From: Chloroflexota bacterium
GTDB taxonomy: Bacteria; Chloroflexota; UBA11872
Assembly (NCBI GenBank): GCA_022820025.1
Contig: JAJEGF010000062.1
Location: 1 to 37,866 of the forward strand
Direction: 5' to 3'
Length of the DNA: 37,866 nucleotides
A program made the position numbers and the translations under genes. The notes below the pieces were generated by a model, which saw only the letters and a program-made list of their open reading frames with translations, ran no database searches and was not told the origin of the DNA. Position 1 is the stretch's first letter, and the number at the start of each line of letters is the position of its first letter. This document shows positions 26,501-35,882 of the stretch, one piece after another.

Positions 26501-27419
26501 GGGCGCGACCCCGCGCGCAGCCGCCGGGGTGGACGAAACGTCAGCGGCAGACCCAGCGAGCGAGCCAGTTGCGCCGTTGCCGGCCGCGGATGCGGGCCCG
26601 ATCCTGGGGTCGTGGCCATCGGCGTTGGGCCGCCGATCCTCAGTGGGCGTCGGGACGGGCGCATGGGTGGCTCCAGGGCGCCGCCAGTGGCGGCTCGGCC
26701 GGCGCGCGCTTGAAGCCCCGTGCCGGCGGGCTGGTCCGTGCTCCTCGATGGTGCGGCGCACGGGCCGGGCTGAGAATCCAGGATTCCGTAGGCGCGGCGA
26801 CCGTCGCCAGGGCAAGCTGGGGCGCGGGGATGGGACGGGCTCCGGCCCGTCCGCAGCCACGACCGAGCAGCCGGTCAATCCCGGTATCGTCCCGTGGGTC
26901 CTTCGGATCCTGCGCCGGTTGGGGCTGCGCACCGGGTCGCGCGAGCGGCCGACGGGAGGGCGGAAAACGGCGGCCGTAAGTGGCGATCGAGGCGACGGAT
27001 GGAGCGGCGCGCCAGCCGTCGTCGAGGGCGTCGTCCCGACGGCGCGGCTTGCAGGCGCCGTCGTTGGCCCAGAGGCGGGGCGCCAAAGCTGAAGGTCCTG
27101 GGTCCTAGCCCGCTGCACTGGGCCCCGCCGGGCGGTGTCGCCTCGTGGAACTACCTATGCTTCGGCCGATTTCCTTCCCGTGTCAGGACCTCGGCCCCCG
27201 CTTGGGTAGGCTGCTGCCGCCCGCGCATCCACCGTGGGCGAGCCTGCCGGACAGATCCCTCGGGTGGCTGGTCGTCCTCCCGATGCGGTTCCCCGACGGA
27301 CGTCCCCGCCCCCACGCGTTCGGTTGGTCACCGAGGGCTTCGGCAGCTCGTCGGTCTTGGGTCCCGCCGCGGCGATCCTCGGCCTGCGGTCCGGATGCAT
27401 CGTGAGTTCCCACCGGTCG
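26501..27419. other. Very GC-rich stretch without a recognisable gene
   Basis: Open frames occur in nearly every frame, as expected for this composition, and no domain is seen. The minus frame that contains the inverted fragment stays open to 27118, but its extra 200 residues are low-complexity Arg/Pro/Ala. Confidence 0.35.
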
Positions 27420-27715
27420 TATGCCCGGCTACCGCTCCAAGCCCCGAGCCCCTGGGAATCCCCAACCGCAGCGTGATCGCTCCCCGTGAGTCCAAGCCTG
27501 TGCAGGACCGGCGCCTGCGCCACGCCCACGCCCCCTGGCGTCCCCAAGCCTCAGGCGACCATTGCCCGGAAGATCCGAGCTCCAATAGGTCCGGGGCCTC
27601 GTGCATGCCGTGAGCCCCTGGGATCTCGGTTCCGTGAGTTTCCGATTCCCGAAGGAACCGAGCCTTGGGCAATCCAGCATCACCCACATCCCCTGCCATT
27701 CCCTGTGCGCCCAGA
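27420..27715 (+). repeat. Degenerate tandem repeats of about 80 bp, block 2
   Basis: Three to four units of the repeat seen in block 1 recur (GCTCCAAGCCCCGAGCCCC, then GGGAATCCCCAACCGCAGCG, then CCCCGTGAGTCCAAGCC). The block ends directly at the start of the next replication-relaxation copy. Confidence 0.55.
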
Positions 27716-27722
27716 CCTCGGC

Positions 27723-28616
27723 GTGCGCGTCCGTATCGGCACCCGGCAGCTCCAGGTCCTGCGCCTCCTCGACAACCATCGAGTGCTGACGGCGGTCCAC
27801 ATCCATGCGCGGGCCTGTGAGACAGCCACGCGACGCACCTGCGAGATTTGCCTGCAACGGCTGCACCAAAAAGGCTGGGTAATGCGGGCTGAGCCCCTGC
27901 ACGGCGGGCCCGGCGGCGGTCGCCGTGACTACATTTCCGGCCTGTCCGACGCGGGCGTGGAGGTGCTGACCGTCCTCGCGGGAATCCCGCAGGCCGACAT
28001 TCCGACTGTCGCCGGGCCGGAGGCGCTGGAGCCGCGGTACGTCAACCACCAGTTGACAGTCAACCGCTGCCTGCTGGCGACCCGGTCGGCCTGCCGCACG
28101 CCGCAGGGGGCGGCGCTGTGCGAGTGGACGGCCGATCCGCACACGCGCGTGCGTTACCGGCTGGGCCGCGTCTGGCGGGCGGTCAATCGCGACGCGGTCG
28201 CCGAACTGGAGGTGCACGGCCACCGCCGCTGGGTGAATCTCGAGGTTGACCGGGGCACGGCGGAACTGCGGCGGCATGGGTTGAAGTTGCGGCGCTGCGC
28301 GTGGTTCTATTTGTCGGGCAGCTGGCAACGCGAATACACGCAGTTCCCCGAGACCCGGATCGTCACGGCCCATCGGCCTCGGGTGCGCCGCATGCTGGCC
28401 GAGGTGGAGTCGGCGGTGCACAGCTTCAGCCCGGCCGAGGGGCCGCGCTCACGGCCGAGCTGGTGGTGGCCGTAACCTCGGAGCCGGCCTTCTTGGCGAG
28501 AACCTGATGCGGCCGTCTGGACGCCCATCGTCGCCGGGGAACGGCGAGTGCCGCTGCTTAGCCACGGAATCGACGGCAGCTCGGCGTCCTCCATCGCGAA
28601 CGTCACGCCGCCGTAG
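27723..28616 (+). pseudogene. Replication-relaxation family gene, frameshifted second copy
   Basis: GTG 27723 begins VRVRIGTRQLQVLRLLDNHR. The copy is colinear with the intact protein at 16974 for about 240 residues (CEICLQRLHQKGWVMRAEPL, VAELEVHGHRRWVNLEVDRG). Near 28438 one base is missing compared with the intact copy, which shifts the frame. The rest continues (LVVAVTSEPAFLA) to TGA at 28505, and a further shift restores similarity up to the TAG at 28614-28616. Most sequence before the lesion is intact, so the break is fairly recent relative to the divergence. Confidence 0.8.
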
Positions 28617-28885
28617 AGGCCACACCGTCGCAATCCCGTCACCGCGAACGCCGCACTCGCAGTACGAACTGCGTCGCACGCACGATCACATCGTTGACAC
28701 GATCCCGGTTCTTCCCTGGCTGCTGTGAAACGCCCTGCGTCTCGATCGGCGAATGTCGAGTGACTGGTGACCGCCCAATCACCCTTGGCGATGTACCCGA
28801 GTCAACCGACGGCGACTGCCGCCAAGTTGTCTCCGACCCCCGTGCGGACGGCCACCGAAGGCACCGCGCGCGCTCCGCCGGCGAG
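27723..28885 (+). repeat. Long diverged direct repeat, copy B
   Basis: This is the partner of the segment at 16974-18140, in the same orientation and about 10.7 kb away. It includes the broken gene and about 270 bases of shared downstream sequence. Confidence 0.75.
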
Positions 28886-28919
28886 CCCTGTAGTGGTCTG
28901 ATTGCTTCGTCTGGCCAGG

Positions 28920-29115
28920 GGGTGTCGGCGCGGTGGAAGCGCGTCACGGCAGCAGGTAGTTCCTCTGGGGGTCTATAGGGGGCTTATGGGTATCTGCGGG
29001 ATATCCATCGGGGGCAAGACAGAGGGCGAGATGGGTGCGTGATGGCGCGAGAAATAGGTGTCATCACGGAGCACTGTAAGGGGCGAGATTGGGGCGCGAT
29101 GGGAGGATAAAGGGG
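28920..29115 (+). pseudogene. Winged-helix tail remnant, copy 2
   Basis: SARWKRVTAAG near 28928 matches the TRWRRV end of the winged helix at 23966. Bases 29055-29090 (GGTGTCATCA, GAGCACTG, GGGGCGAGAT) match 24123-24157 in order. The copy is more decayed than the first and lies just after copy B of the long repeat. Confidence 0.4.
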
Positions 29116-29172
29116 GCGTAGCGGGGGGCGTTATCGACGGGCCTTCCACTTCCACGGCGTCAAGGGCCAGCG

Positions 29173-29580
29173 ATGACTGAACCCAACGTAACCGAAGCAG
29201 GAGCCGTCCCGTTTTCGATGGTCCGCCATGTGACAGAAATCAGTTGGACGCTCTTGTCGCCGAGAGATTTGCTGGCCCTGCGCGGGGGATGAGGTCGGGC
29301 TGCTGTTACGCGGCGAGGTCGACGGGGCACTCAGCTGATTCAGCCACCGGATGACGGACACCACCAACCACTCAGTGGTCGAGCACCTCCAAGCGCTTCC
29401 GCCGACCATCGACGGCAACCGCCAGATGCTGGCTTGGCTGCGCGGCGAACGGCCGTAGCATGACGAGATCGAGGAACGGCACCGGCGGGACAGGCCTATC
29501 GACGTCGATGAGCTGTCGGCCAATGCTCGGCACGAGACCTGCGAGCGGCGGCTCCATTCCGACCGTCGGCCGCGGTCACG
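29173..29580 (+). pseudogene. Fragment resembling a type I restriction R-subunit N-terminal region
   Basis: Two pieces in different frames read VTEISWTLLSPRDLLALRGG (stop at 29290) and, from 29351, HSVVEHLQALPPTIDGNRQM then LAWLRGERP, a TAG at 29456, and HDEIEERHRRDRPIDVDEL. The NRQMLAWLRGER and RPIDVDE pattern resembles the N-terminal region of HsdR. I recall this similarity without being able to check it, so the family call is weak. No nuclease or helicase motif remains. Confidence 0.3.
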
Positions 29581-29950
29581 AGGCGGTCAGCGGCGCTGAC
29601 GTCGCTCCGCGGCGAGCCGGTGTTTTACGGAAACCTGGATAGGCGCCTCTGCCTGCGCAGGCCATGCTGGCCCTGTCGCGATCCCGCGCAACATAGAACC
29701 GACGCGGGTTGGCGACAGGAATCGATGCGACGGGACGCCGGGAGGTCGTCGGCGTCGCGCGTGAGGTGACGACGACGCGCTGGGAGGTCGGAGTCGTCGT
29801 CCGAAGTGATTGCCGGAGCGGCGGGAGGCCGCTTCGGGGGCTCAGTTTCAGCGTCGGCGGATCGAGCCGCCGGCGGGCATGCCACCGACTGGTGGATCGC
29901 GGCCCGCCGGCGACGCACCGCGGCGGGCCTTGGCCGCCCTGCGACGGGCG

Positions 29951-29958
29951 GAAGGAGG
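29951..29958 (+). promoter_or_regulatory. Ribosome binding site deciding the start at 29965
   Basis: GAAGGAGG lies six bases before GTG 29965. The longer open frame from 29806 is therefore probably not translated from its first start codon. Confidence 0.75.
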
Positions 29959-29964
29959 AGCGTC

Positions 29965-30594
29965 GTGGTTTCAAGCGTGAGGCGTTGGCTGTCGGAGGCA
30001 GGGCAACGCCTGATTCAGCGTGGCGGGCCGCAGACGCCGCCCGCGACACGGACGGCCGCTGATGCCGCCCCCGTCGTGGCGGCGCCCAACCGTCAGGCTC
30101 GGGCCGTAGCCGCCGGGCAGGTGCCCTACGGCGAGCGACCCGCGCGCAACCGGCAGTTGACGTTGCTGGCGGAGCTGCTGGGGACGGACTGGCGGCAGGC
30201 GGTGCCGGCGCGCTTCGGCGTGGCGATTGCCGACCTGAACCGTCGCCAGGCCGCGGCCGCGATTCGCCAGTTGACCGGTGGGGTACGGCCGGCGCACGTG
30301 GCCCGCGGCACCTGGCACCGGGTGGCGGTGGACCCCGACTGGATCGAGCGCCCGCGCGGGTCGCGGCGACAAGGCTCGCGGCAGGGCCCAGGCGGCACGG
30401 CGGCCGGCCACCCGGACGGCGAGCCGCCGCTGCCCATCCGGCTCAAGGCCCTGCGGCTGCTGGGCGAGCGATTGGGGCTGGACGTGGTCGCGGCTGCGCC
30501 GGCGCGCTACGGCTGCGCCTTCGATCGGCTGGACCGCCGGACGGCCGCTGCCTGGATCGCCGAGCTGACCCAGCAGGTCCTGGTATATCCCTGA
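29965..30594 (+). CDS. Protein with a duplicated 45-residue 'xQL..LG..FG..DLNRRQA' motif
   Basis: The product has about 209 residues. A basic, proline- and alanine-rich N-terminus leads to two related segments: RQLTLLAELLGTDWRQAVPA followed by RFGVAIADLNRRQAAAAIRQ, and IRLKALRLLGERLGLDVVAA followed by RYGCAFDRLDRRTAAAWIAEL. They are separated by a linker with HRVAVDPDWIERPRG. The motif is the small helical module often found at the end of phage recombination-associated or SSB-like proteins (pattern x-Q-L-L-G-F-G-L-xx-L-t-xx-q-A-s-x-l-I). It probably binds nucleic acid or protein. The strong ribosome binding site and clean frame favour a functional gene amid decayed neighbours. Confidence 0.6.
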   Translation: MVSSVRRWLSEAGQRLIQRGGPQTPPATRTAADAAPVVAAPNRQARAVAAGQVPYGERPARNRQLTLLAELLGTDWRQAVPARFGVAIADLNRRQAAAAIRQLTGGVRPAHVARGTWHRVAVDPDWIERPRGSRRQGSRQGPGGTAAGHPDGEPPLPIRLKALRLLGERLGLDVVAAAPARYGCAFDRLDRRTAAAWIAELTQQVLVYP

Positions 30595-31384
30595 GCGGCT
30601 GCGGTGCGCTGACTGCCGCACTTCCATTGACGTCGGCAATGTGACCGCGCCCACGCGGGTCGTGGCGGGAGTCGGATGAGCCCGCGCGGGCGTCGAACTC
30701 AAGGCTGTCGCTGCCGGCCGCGATTGCCGCACCAGAACTCGGTGGTCGCAGGGAGATGCGGAACGAGCACCGGCCAGGCGCAGCGACATCGCCACTCGCG
30801 ACCTGACCAGCCCACGAGTCCCGGCCCGCGCCGGGCCGACAGCCGACCTCAATGATGCGATTCACCACGGCTGGACTCGTCCACGTCGCGGACGGGTGCC
30901 AAGCACGCGGGCCGTCACAGTGCACGACTGCGCTCGGCTTTGCACACGATCAATCACCGCCGCATCGGCGGGCTTGGCTCAGCGTCCGGCGGACGTACGC
31001 CTAGGCGCGCCGACCACGTCGGCAACGCGACACCGAAGGCGACGCCACCCGTCCACCTGAGGCGGAGTCCGTGGCACCGGGATCTACACGGACGCAGATA
31101 CCGGCACGAACGGGCCACCATCCGCCCCACAATCCGCGAGCCTCGGACACCGGCGACCTCGGCTGCGGCTAACGGCTGGCCGTCTCGCAGCGGACGGTCG
31201 ACGGGGAGCGAAGTGGGAGCTCCACACCGACGCGGCGCGCTCGGCGAGCAGGCACGAAGTTTACGGAAACCTGCCTAGGCGAACCGCACGGCCGAGCGGA
31301 CATTAGAACTGTGCGCAGGTTGCAGCCTAAATCCAGCCCGGCGGGCCCACGACGCGTGTTCGAACGGCTCCGACGACCCAGACC
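30595..31384. other. Spacer before the excisionase-integrase module
   Basis: I see no gene, tRNA or clear repeat. Open frames on both strands lack motifs. It may contain the outer boundary of the integrated element. Confidence 0.35.
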
Positions 31385-31444
31385 GTGCCGTGCGACGAGG
31401 TCGCCGCATGTCGGCCGTCGGTCTGCGGGCTGGACCCCGCCCGG

Positions 31445-31699
31445 ATGACGCCGGCCCGCCGCCGATCAGGTTCCACGGATCGCGCCCTGCGCCTGCTCAC
31501 CGTTCGCCAGGTAGCCGATCTCTGGCAGCTCAACGAAGGCCGCGTTCGCCGCCTGTGCCACGCCGGCCTGATCCGCCACATCCGCATCGGCCGCTGGATC
31601 CGCATCCCCAGCCACACGCTGGACGAAGACCTTCACGCGCTGCTCGACGCCGGGCAGCCCGCGTCGAGCCGCCACCTCAACCGGAAATGGAACGCATGA
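31445..31699 (+). CDS. Excisionase-like / MerR-type HTH protein
   Basis: From ATG 31445 the protein has about 84 residues (a start at 31385 would add 20 unlikely residues). It reads LLTVRQVADLWQLNEGRVRR, then AGLIRHIRIGRWIRI, the HTH_17/excisionase fold: helix-turn-helix plus a wing with the R-I-G-R-x-x-R-I pattern. It would bind the attachment site and bias recombination towards excision, or act as a transcriptional switch. Its stop lies three bases before the integrase start, so the two form one operon. Confidence 0.8.
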   Translation: MTPARRRSGSTDRALRLLTVRQVADLWQLNEGRVRRLCHAGLIRHIRIGRWIRIPSHTLDEDLHALLDAGQPASSRHLNRKWNA

Positions 31700-31702
31700 C
31701 CC

Positions 31703-32827
31703 ATGGCTCACATTCGCAGGCGCGGCCCCCGCCGTTGGGAGGTCTCAGTGCACCTCGGCGGCGGCAAGCGCCGCTGGCTTTCGGTGCGTGGCACCCGCCG
31801 GCAGGCCGAACGCGCCGCCGCGCGCCTGGAAGACGACCTGCAATCCGGGGTGCTTGTCGAACCCACCGCCGCCACCGTCGGCTCCTACCTCGAGCAGTGG
31901 CTCGAAACGCACGTCCGCCTCCAGAACGCCCCGCGCACCTACCAAGACTATCGCTATCACGTGGAGCGGTTTCTCAAGCCCCGGCTCGGGCACCTCAAGC
32001 TCAGCCAACTGCGTCCGCTCCACCTGCAGGAGCTCTATGTCGACCTGCGACGGCAGGGCCACACCCGCACAGCCGACTACGTGCACCAGGTGGCGCGGAA
32101 GGCCTTGAACGACGCGGTCCGGCTCCAAGTGCTGGCGCGCAATCCGGCCCTCGCAGCGCGCCCGCCACGGTCACGGCCTCAGCCCGTTGACATCCCCAGC
32201 GTTGAGGTTGTTCAGGCGGCGCTGGCCGCCATCCAGGGCACCGAGCTTGAGTTGCCGATCCGCCTGGCTGTTACGACGGGCGTCCGGCCCGGCGAATTGG
32301 TCGCGCTGCGTTGGCGCGACCTTGATTTGCAGACCGGCAGGGCGCAAATCCGGCAGTCGCTGCAACGCATCAAGGGGCAGGGCCTCACATTTGCGCCGAC
32401 CAAGACCCATCGCAGTGCGCGCACGATCGCGCTCGAGGCCGGCGTGGTCCAACTGCTCAGGCGGCATCGCACCAACCAGACCACGCATCGGACGGATCTT
32501 GGCCCGCTCTACGACGACCACGACTTGATCTTCGCCCAAGCCGATGGACGCCCGATTGAGTCCAGCGTGATGCTCAATCGCTTTCAGCGGGCGCTCCAGC
32601 GAGCCGGGTTGCCGTCGCTTCGGATCAAAGACCTCCGGCATGTGCATGCCAGCATCATGCTCAGCGAGGGCGTGCACCCACGCGTCGTTCAGGAGCAACT
32701 GGGCCACGCGAGCATCACGCTGACCCTCGATACGTACTCCCACGTCACGCCCGGCATCCAATCGGAGGCCGTGCAGCGGGTTGGAAACGTCCTGGATACG
32801 CGCGGGCAATCCGGCAACGTCGCCTAG
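31703..32827 (+). CDS. Tyrosine recombinase / integrase, second module
   Basis: The intact 374-residue protein has an AP2-like arm-binding N-terminus (residues 1-50, RRWEVSVHLGGGKRRW), a core-binding domain (about 60-150) and a catalytic domain: R195 (TTGVRPGELVAL), K234 (TKTHRSAR), R312 in KDLRHVHAS, H315, H335 (LGHASITL) and Y345 (DTYSHV). The first histidine of the usual H-x-x-R box is lysine (K309), a known tolerated variant. The domain layout is that of large phage or ICE integrases. It is unrelated to the integrase at 15551 beyond the common fold. A tRNA-like sequence lies about 360 bases downstream. Confidence 0.93.
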   Translation: MAHIRRRGPRRWEVSVHLGGGKRRWLSVRGTRRQAERAAARLEDDLQSGVLVEPTAATVGSYLEQWLETHVRLQNAPRTYQDYRYHVERFLKPRLGHLKLSQLRPLHLQELYVDLRRQGHTRTADYVHQVARKALNDAVRLQVLARNPALAARPPRSRPQPVDIPSVEVVQAALAAIQGTELELPIRLAVTTGVRPGELVALRWRDLDLQTGRAQIRQSLQRIKGQGLTFAPTKTHRSARTIALEAGVVQLLRRHRTNQTTHRTDLGPLYDDHDLIFAQADGRPIESSVMLNRFQRALQRAGLPSLRIKDLRHVHASIMLSEGVHPRVVQEQLGHASITLTLDTYSHVTPGIQSEAVQRVGNVLDTRGQSGNVA

Positions 32828-33185
32828 CCTCACGCTAATGCCGTTGAGTCCCGTCGGGAAGTGGCAGCGGATGTTGGACCGCGACGCATGATGGAGGAAT
32901 CCGAGCCCCCCAGAGAATCGGCCATCCAAGCCTGATCGACCGTACGGGAATCGCACTCACGCCTCCGCTGCGTGCGTGCGTCGCTTCGCCAGACTGGCGT
33001 TGAGTTCGGCCCGCGATCAGCGGAGACTCGTAGCCCTGCCGATCCCGGCCGACCACGCCAGACTCATGGCGACCGGAGTCTGGTGGCCCAGGTCGCTCCA
33101 GGTCGCCGAGTCCCGCCGGTGCAGACCGTTCCAGGTTCTCTGCAAATGCAGCCTAGGCGCACGTTCGCAACCGCAGATCACCGTG
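32828..33185. other. Spacer between integrase and tRNA-like remnant
   Basis: Nothing recognisable was found. Overlapping short frames on both strands carry no motifs. Confidence 0.35.
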
Positions 33186-33240
33186 TGATACACGGCCTTC
33201 TAAGACTTCGGTTAGCTAGTTCAAATCTCGTTTGCCCACC
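33186..33240 (+). other. Degenerate tRNA 3' half (Arg-TCT-like), possible attachment site
   Basis: CGGCCTTCTAA resembles an anticodon arm with TCT. TTCAAAT at 33220-33226 resembles the T loop and TGCCCACC at 33233-33240 an acceptor end. Stems no longer pair well. Its location downstream of an integrase is typical of att sites, but the match is by eye. Confidence 0.3.
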
Positions 33241-33603
33241 GGACTCTAAGAAGTCAAGAACCTCCACGCTGACCGTCATTCTGAACCTATAGTCAGTCCT
33301 GCGGGTAGTAGCTTGCGCACGCGTAAGGACGCCATTCCCCTACCTCCTCTTTCTGTGGCGCAGCGACCAGATCGGCCTGAGTGACACTCAACTGGTTCTG
33401 TACAACGAAGCTTATCTCAATGGGTTCGCACTATTCGTCATGGGAATGGGATGGCATCGTCGCCGACGAGCAGCTGCAGTCTCGCTGGGAGTCTAAACTC
33501 ATCTGGCAATGGGAACAGGCGAAACAGCGCAAGGGTTACGTGTTGCCTACGCAGGCATCTGCCATCTGGATTCCATCGATTACCTGGTGTCCATAAGAGA
33601 CTC
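33241..33603. other. Spacer upstream (3') of the broken phosphotransferase
   Basis: No supported feature. A 71-codon plus frame at 33381-33596 shows no motif. Confidence 0.35.
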
Positions 33604-34512
33604 CTAGAGAACTTCCAGTGCTCTATCAAGCCTGCTGTGGATCTCCCCAGTCTGTGCAAGTTGCAGACTTGGCTCCGCCCACGAAGGAAACTCGGGGCGC
33701 TGTAAGGCCTCGACGAGAGCGTACAGAGGAGCCGTTACGTCGTCTAGGATTCTCTCTATGGGATCGGTCTCGCCATACTCGGACCAGAACGCCTCCGCAG
33801 CATTTGGACCGAGAGCGCTGGTCGCATTCCTACAATCGGAGAATTTCAGACCCAGCCCCATTAGATGGAAGTCAAACACAACCGCCCTGATTGTCTCTTC
33901 GACTCGTGACAAAGCCAGATTGGTCCAATGGAAGTCATTGTGGTTTAGGGTCTGGCCTGAGCCTATGGTGGCGTCTTTGATTCTGTCGATGCTGTTGGCG
34001 AGAGTCACCCACCTGGAGTAATCCGAGCCTCCGACGCTTGAGGCGACTGCCAGAATAGCCGCCGGAGTCACCTCGTCGATCTCACACCTCGAAAGTAACG
34101 GACCGACTTGATCTGCACTCAGTCTCGATCCAGCACAGTGAAGTGCTCGATACCAAGCCGCCAGAGCTAGACGAACCTCGGACTTTGCCACATCGTCCTC
34201 CGTGGCAAGCCTGAGTCAGTTGCTGACTTCAAGGTCTTCAAGGAGGAGCGCGTCGCCGGCTGTTGCGATGGTGGGGAGCGTGGGAACACCAATTTCCATG
34301 AGCAACGCATACGCACGCACCTCCCTTGAGGCACCCGCATCCCCGAACACCTTCAAAATGCACGAGGAACCTCCTAGCGTGATTCGATAGAGGAGATTGC
34401 CATGTCTCCTTTGGATCGTCGTGGCGTTATGCAGTTGAGAAGCATCGAGTCCCATCCTTTCTAGGGCAGCGCACACGTCATCCGAGGTATCGATCGGGTG
34501 GTCGCCTACCAT
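33604..34512 (-). pseudogene. Aminoglycoside-phosphotransferase-like kinase with one internal UGA
   Basis: Read from 34512 on the minus strand, the N-lobe starts MVGDHPIDTSDDVC with NLLYRITLGGSSCILKVF (lysine of the ATP site) and ends LLLEDLEVSN. A TGA at 34216-34218 follows, and the same frame continues LRLATEDDVAKSEVRLALA. The C-lobe has the catalytic loop HNDFHWTN and the metal-binding VVFDF. With the UGA read through, the length is about 302 residues, normal for the family. In relatives a tryptophan often follows the EDL segment, so TGG to TGA is plausible. The substrate is unknown. A second, intact family member lies at 35883. Confidence 0.8.
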
Positions 34513-34856
34513 GGCCGGTCTCCATGGTGACCTTCAGCAGGGAGCAAGGTCGAGTGCAAGCGGATTTGTAGCCAACCATCCCGCATTGCTCAGCTGCGTT
34601 CCACCGCATGGTTTCGTGAATCAGGGGCCTTACTCGTATCACCTTACCGTCCGCACGACTACTTCATCATTGCCGCCTCAAACAAGGTATTGCATAGCGA
34701 GCGAGATCAACACCCTGGAAGCTCTTATTCTCCATCCGCTGACGGCTCCTCAACAATGCTACCCCGGGAAGACCGAGCGGCGTTACTGCAACTCTCTGTT
34801 GCAAGCTCGGTGGTCTGATTCATGCGCCAGGACACTCACCCGTTCCCCTGCCGCCC
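34513..34856. other. Spacer without a gene
   Basis: Nothing is seen. The interval should hold the former promoter of the broken phosphotransferase. Confidence 0.35.
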
Positions 34857-35086
34857 TCACTCCTCGCAGCGGAGCCACGCCAGGAGTGGAGGGATGCCGT
34901 CGGCCATGTCGCTCCCGGCCTCGTCGCTCGTCGAACGGCTGAAGGAGAAGCGCGCCCCCTGGCCTGGCTCGTCGCTGTCCGCATACTTGCGGCCCCGAGC
35001 GCCTCCACTATCCTCTTCCAGATGGCAAGGCTCAGGCCCGTGTCGCCCCCGTCCTCGGCGTCGATCCGGGAGAACTTCCTTACCAA
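34857..35086 (-). pseudogene. Sensor histidine kinase, C-terminal ATPase remnant
   Basis: The minus strand reads LVRKFSRIDAEDGGDTGLSL then AIWKRIVEAL, and after a frameshift KYADSDEPGQGARFSFSRS. These are the F box and G1/G2 boxes of a HATPase_c domain (usually DTGLGLAI and GxGxxF). The ORF ends at 34857. The H box and sensor part are missing, and sequence further upstream on this strand is unrecognisable. Confidence 0.6.
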
Positions 35087-35882
35087 GTGGGGCAGCCTCG
35101 AGGAGCGCTAGCTTCCCACTGCCGGGTGGAAGCCGAACCAACGGTGTTGCAAGAAAGCGGGCATGCGCAAGTGACTGCCATCGTGCGACTCGGCCGCAGC
35201 ACCAGGACGAACTTCGCGGACCGCTGCGGCAAGGCCCTTCCGACCACCCAAGGAACGTCTCAGACTGCGTCGGCAACTCCTGGGACATGCCGTTATCTCG
35301 AAGATGCCTTCGGAGCGAGATTCGGATCCGGCCGGTGGTACGGCGCTAGTTCGCACAGTGGGCTCACTTCGGTGGCGAGGCTTGAAATCGCTGCGTTGCT
35401 TGGCGTTGCTCGCGCAACTGGGACTGTTGCCTCTGACGGCAGAGTGCATCGTGGTCGCTTGCGCCGGACTTCGCGAGTGAATCGGTAACTGTGGAGCCAT
35501 TCGTGTCGACTATCTGAGTCTGCTAACTGATTTGGCCGAATCACTTCAGTGAACGATACGTCCCTCTTTGCTCCTGCCGAAGCTGAGTTTTCCGCTGATT
35601 CGATCGGAGATCCATTAAACCGAGAGCTGCCGCTTTAGGGGACTTCCAATTCGGTCGCTGCTGCGCAGAGTCCGCGGAGATCGCGCACAAGCAAAGATTG
35701 GCTCGGATATGGTGCTTGTCACCTAGCGGATTGAGTGCCAACTATTGGCGCTGCGTCGTTGACCGCGAGCGCACATTGCTGTAGCAGGAAGTGCGAGGCG
35801 GTTCGGCCCGGCGGGCGAGAGCGCACTCGTGCGATTAGACCCGGCCAAGCGGGAGTACGACTGGTCAGTGCGCCTTTGTCCG
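35087..35882. other. Degenerate stretch between kinase remnant and phosphotransferase
   Basis: Short frames only. A minus frame at 35541-35741 is open but has no motif. I see no RNA gene or repeat. Confidence 0.35.

Noticed and set aside
26096..27118. 340-residue minus-strand ORF as a real protein
   Set aside because: Only residues about 207-280 show a fold (replication-relaxation fragment); the remainder is low-complexity composition.
34822..35349. 175-residue plus-strand ORF
   Set aside because: It is antisense to the histidine-kinase remnant, whose motifs are on the minus strand.
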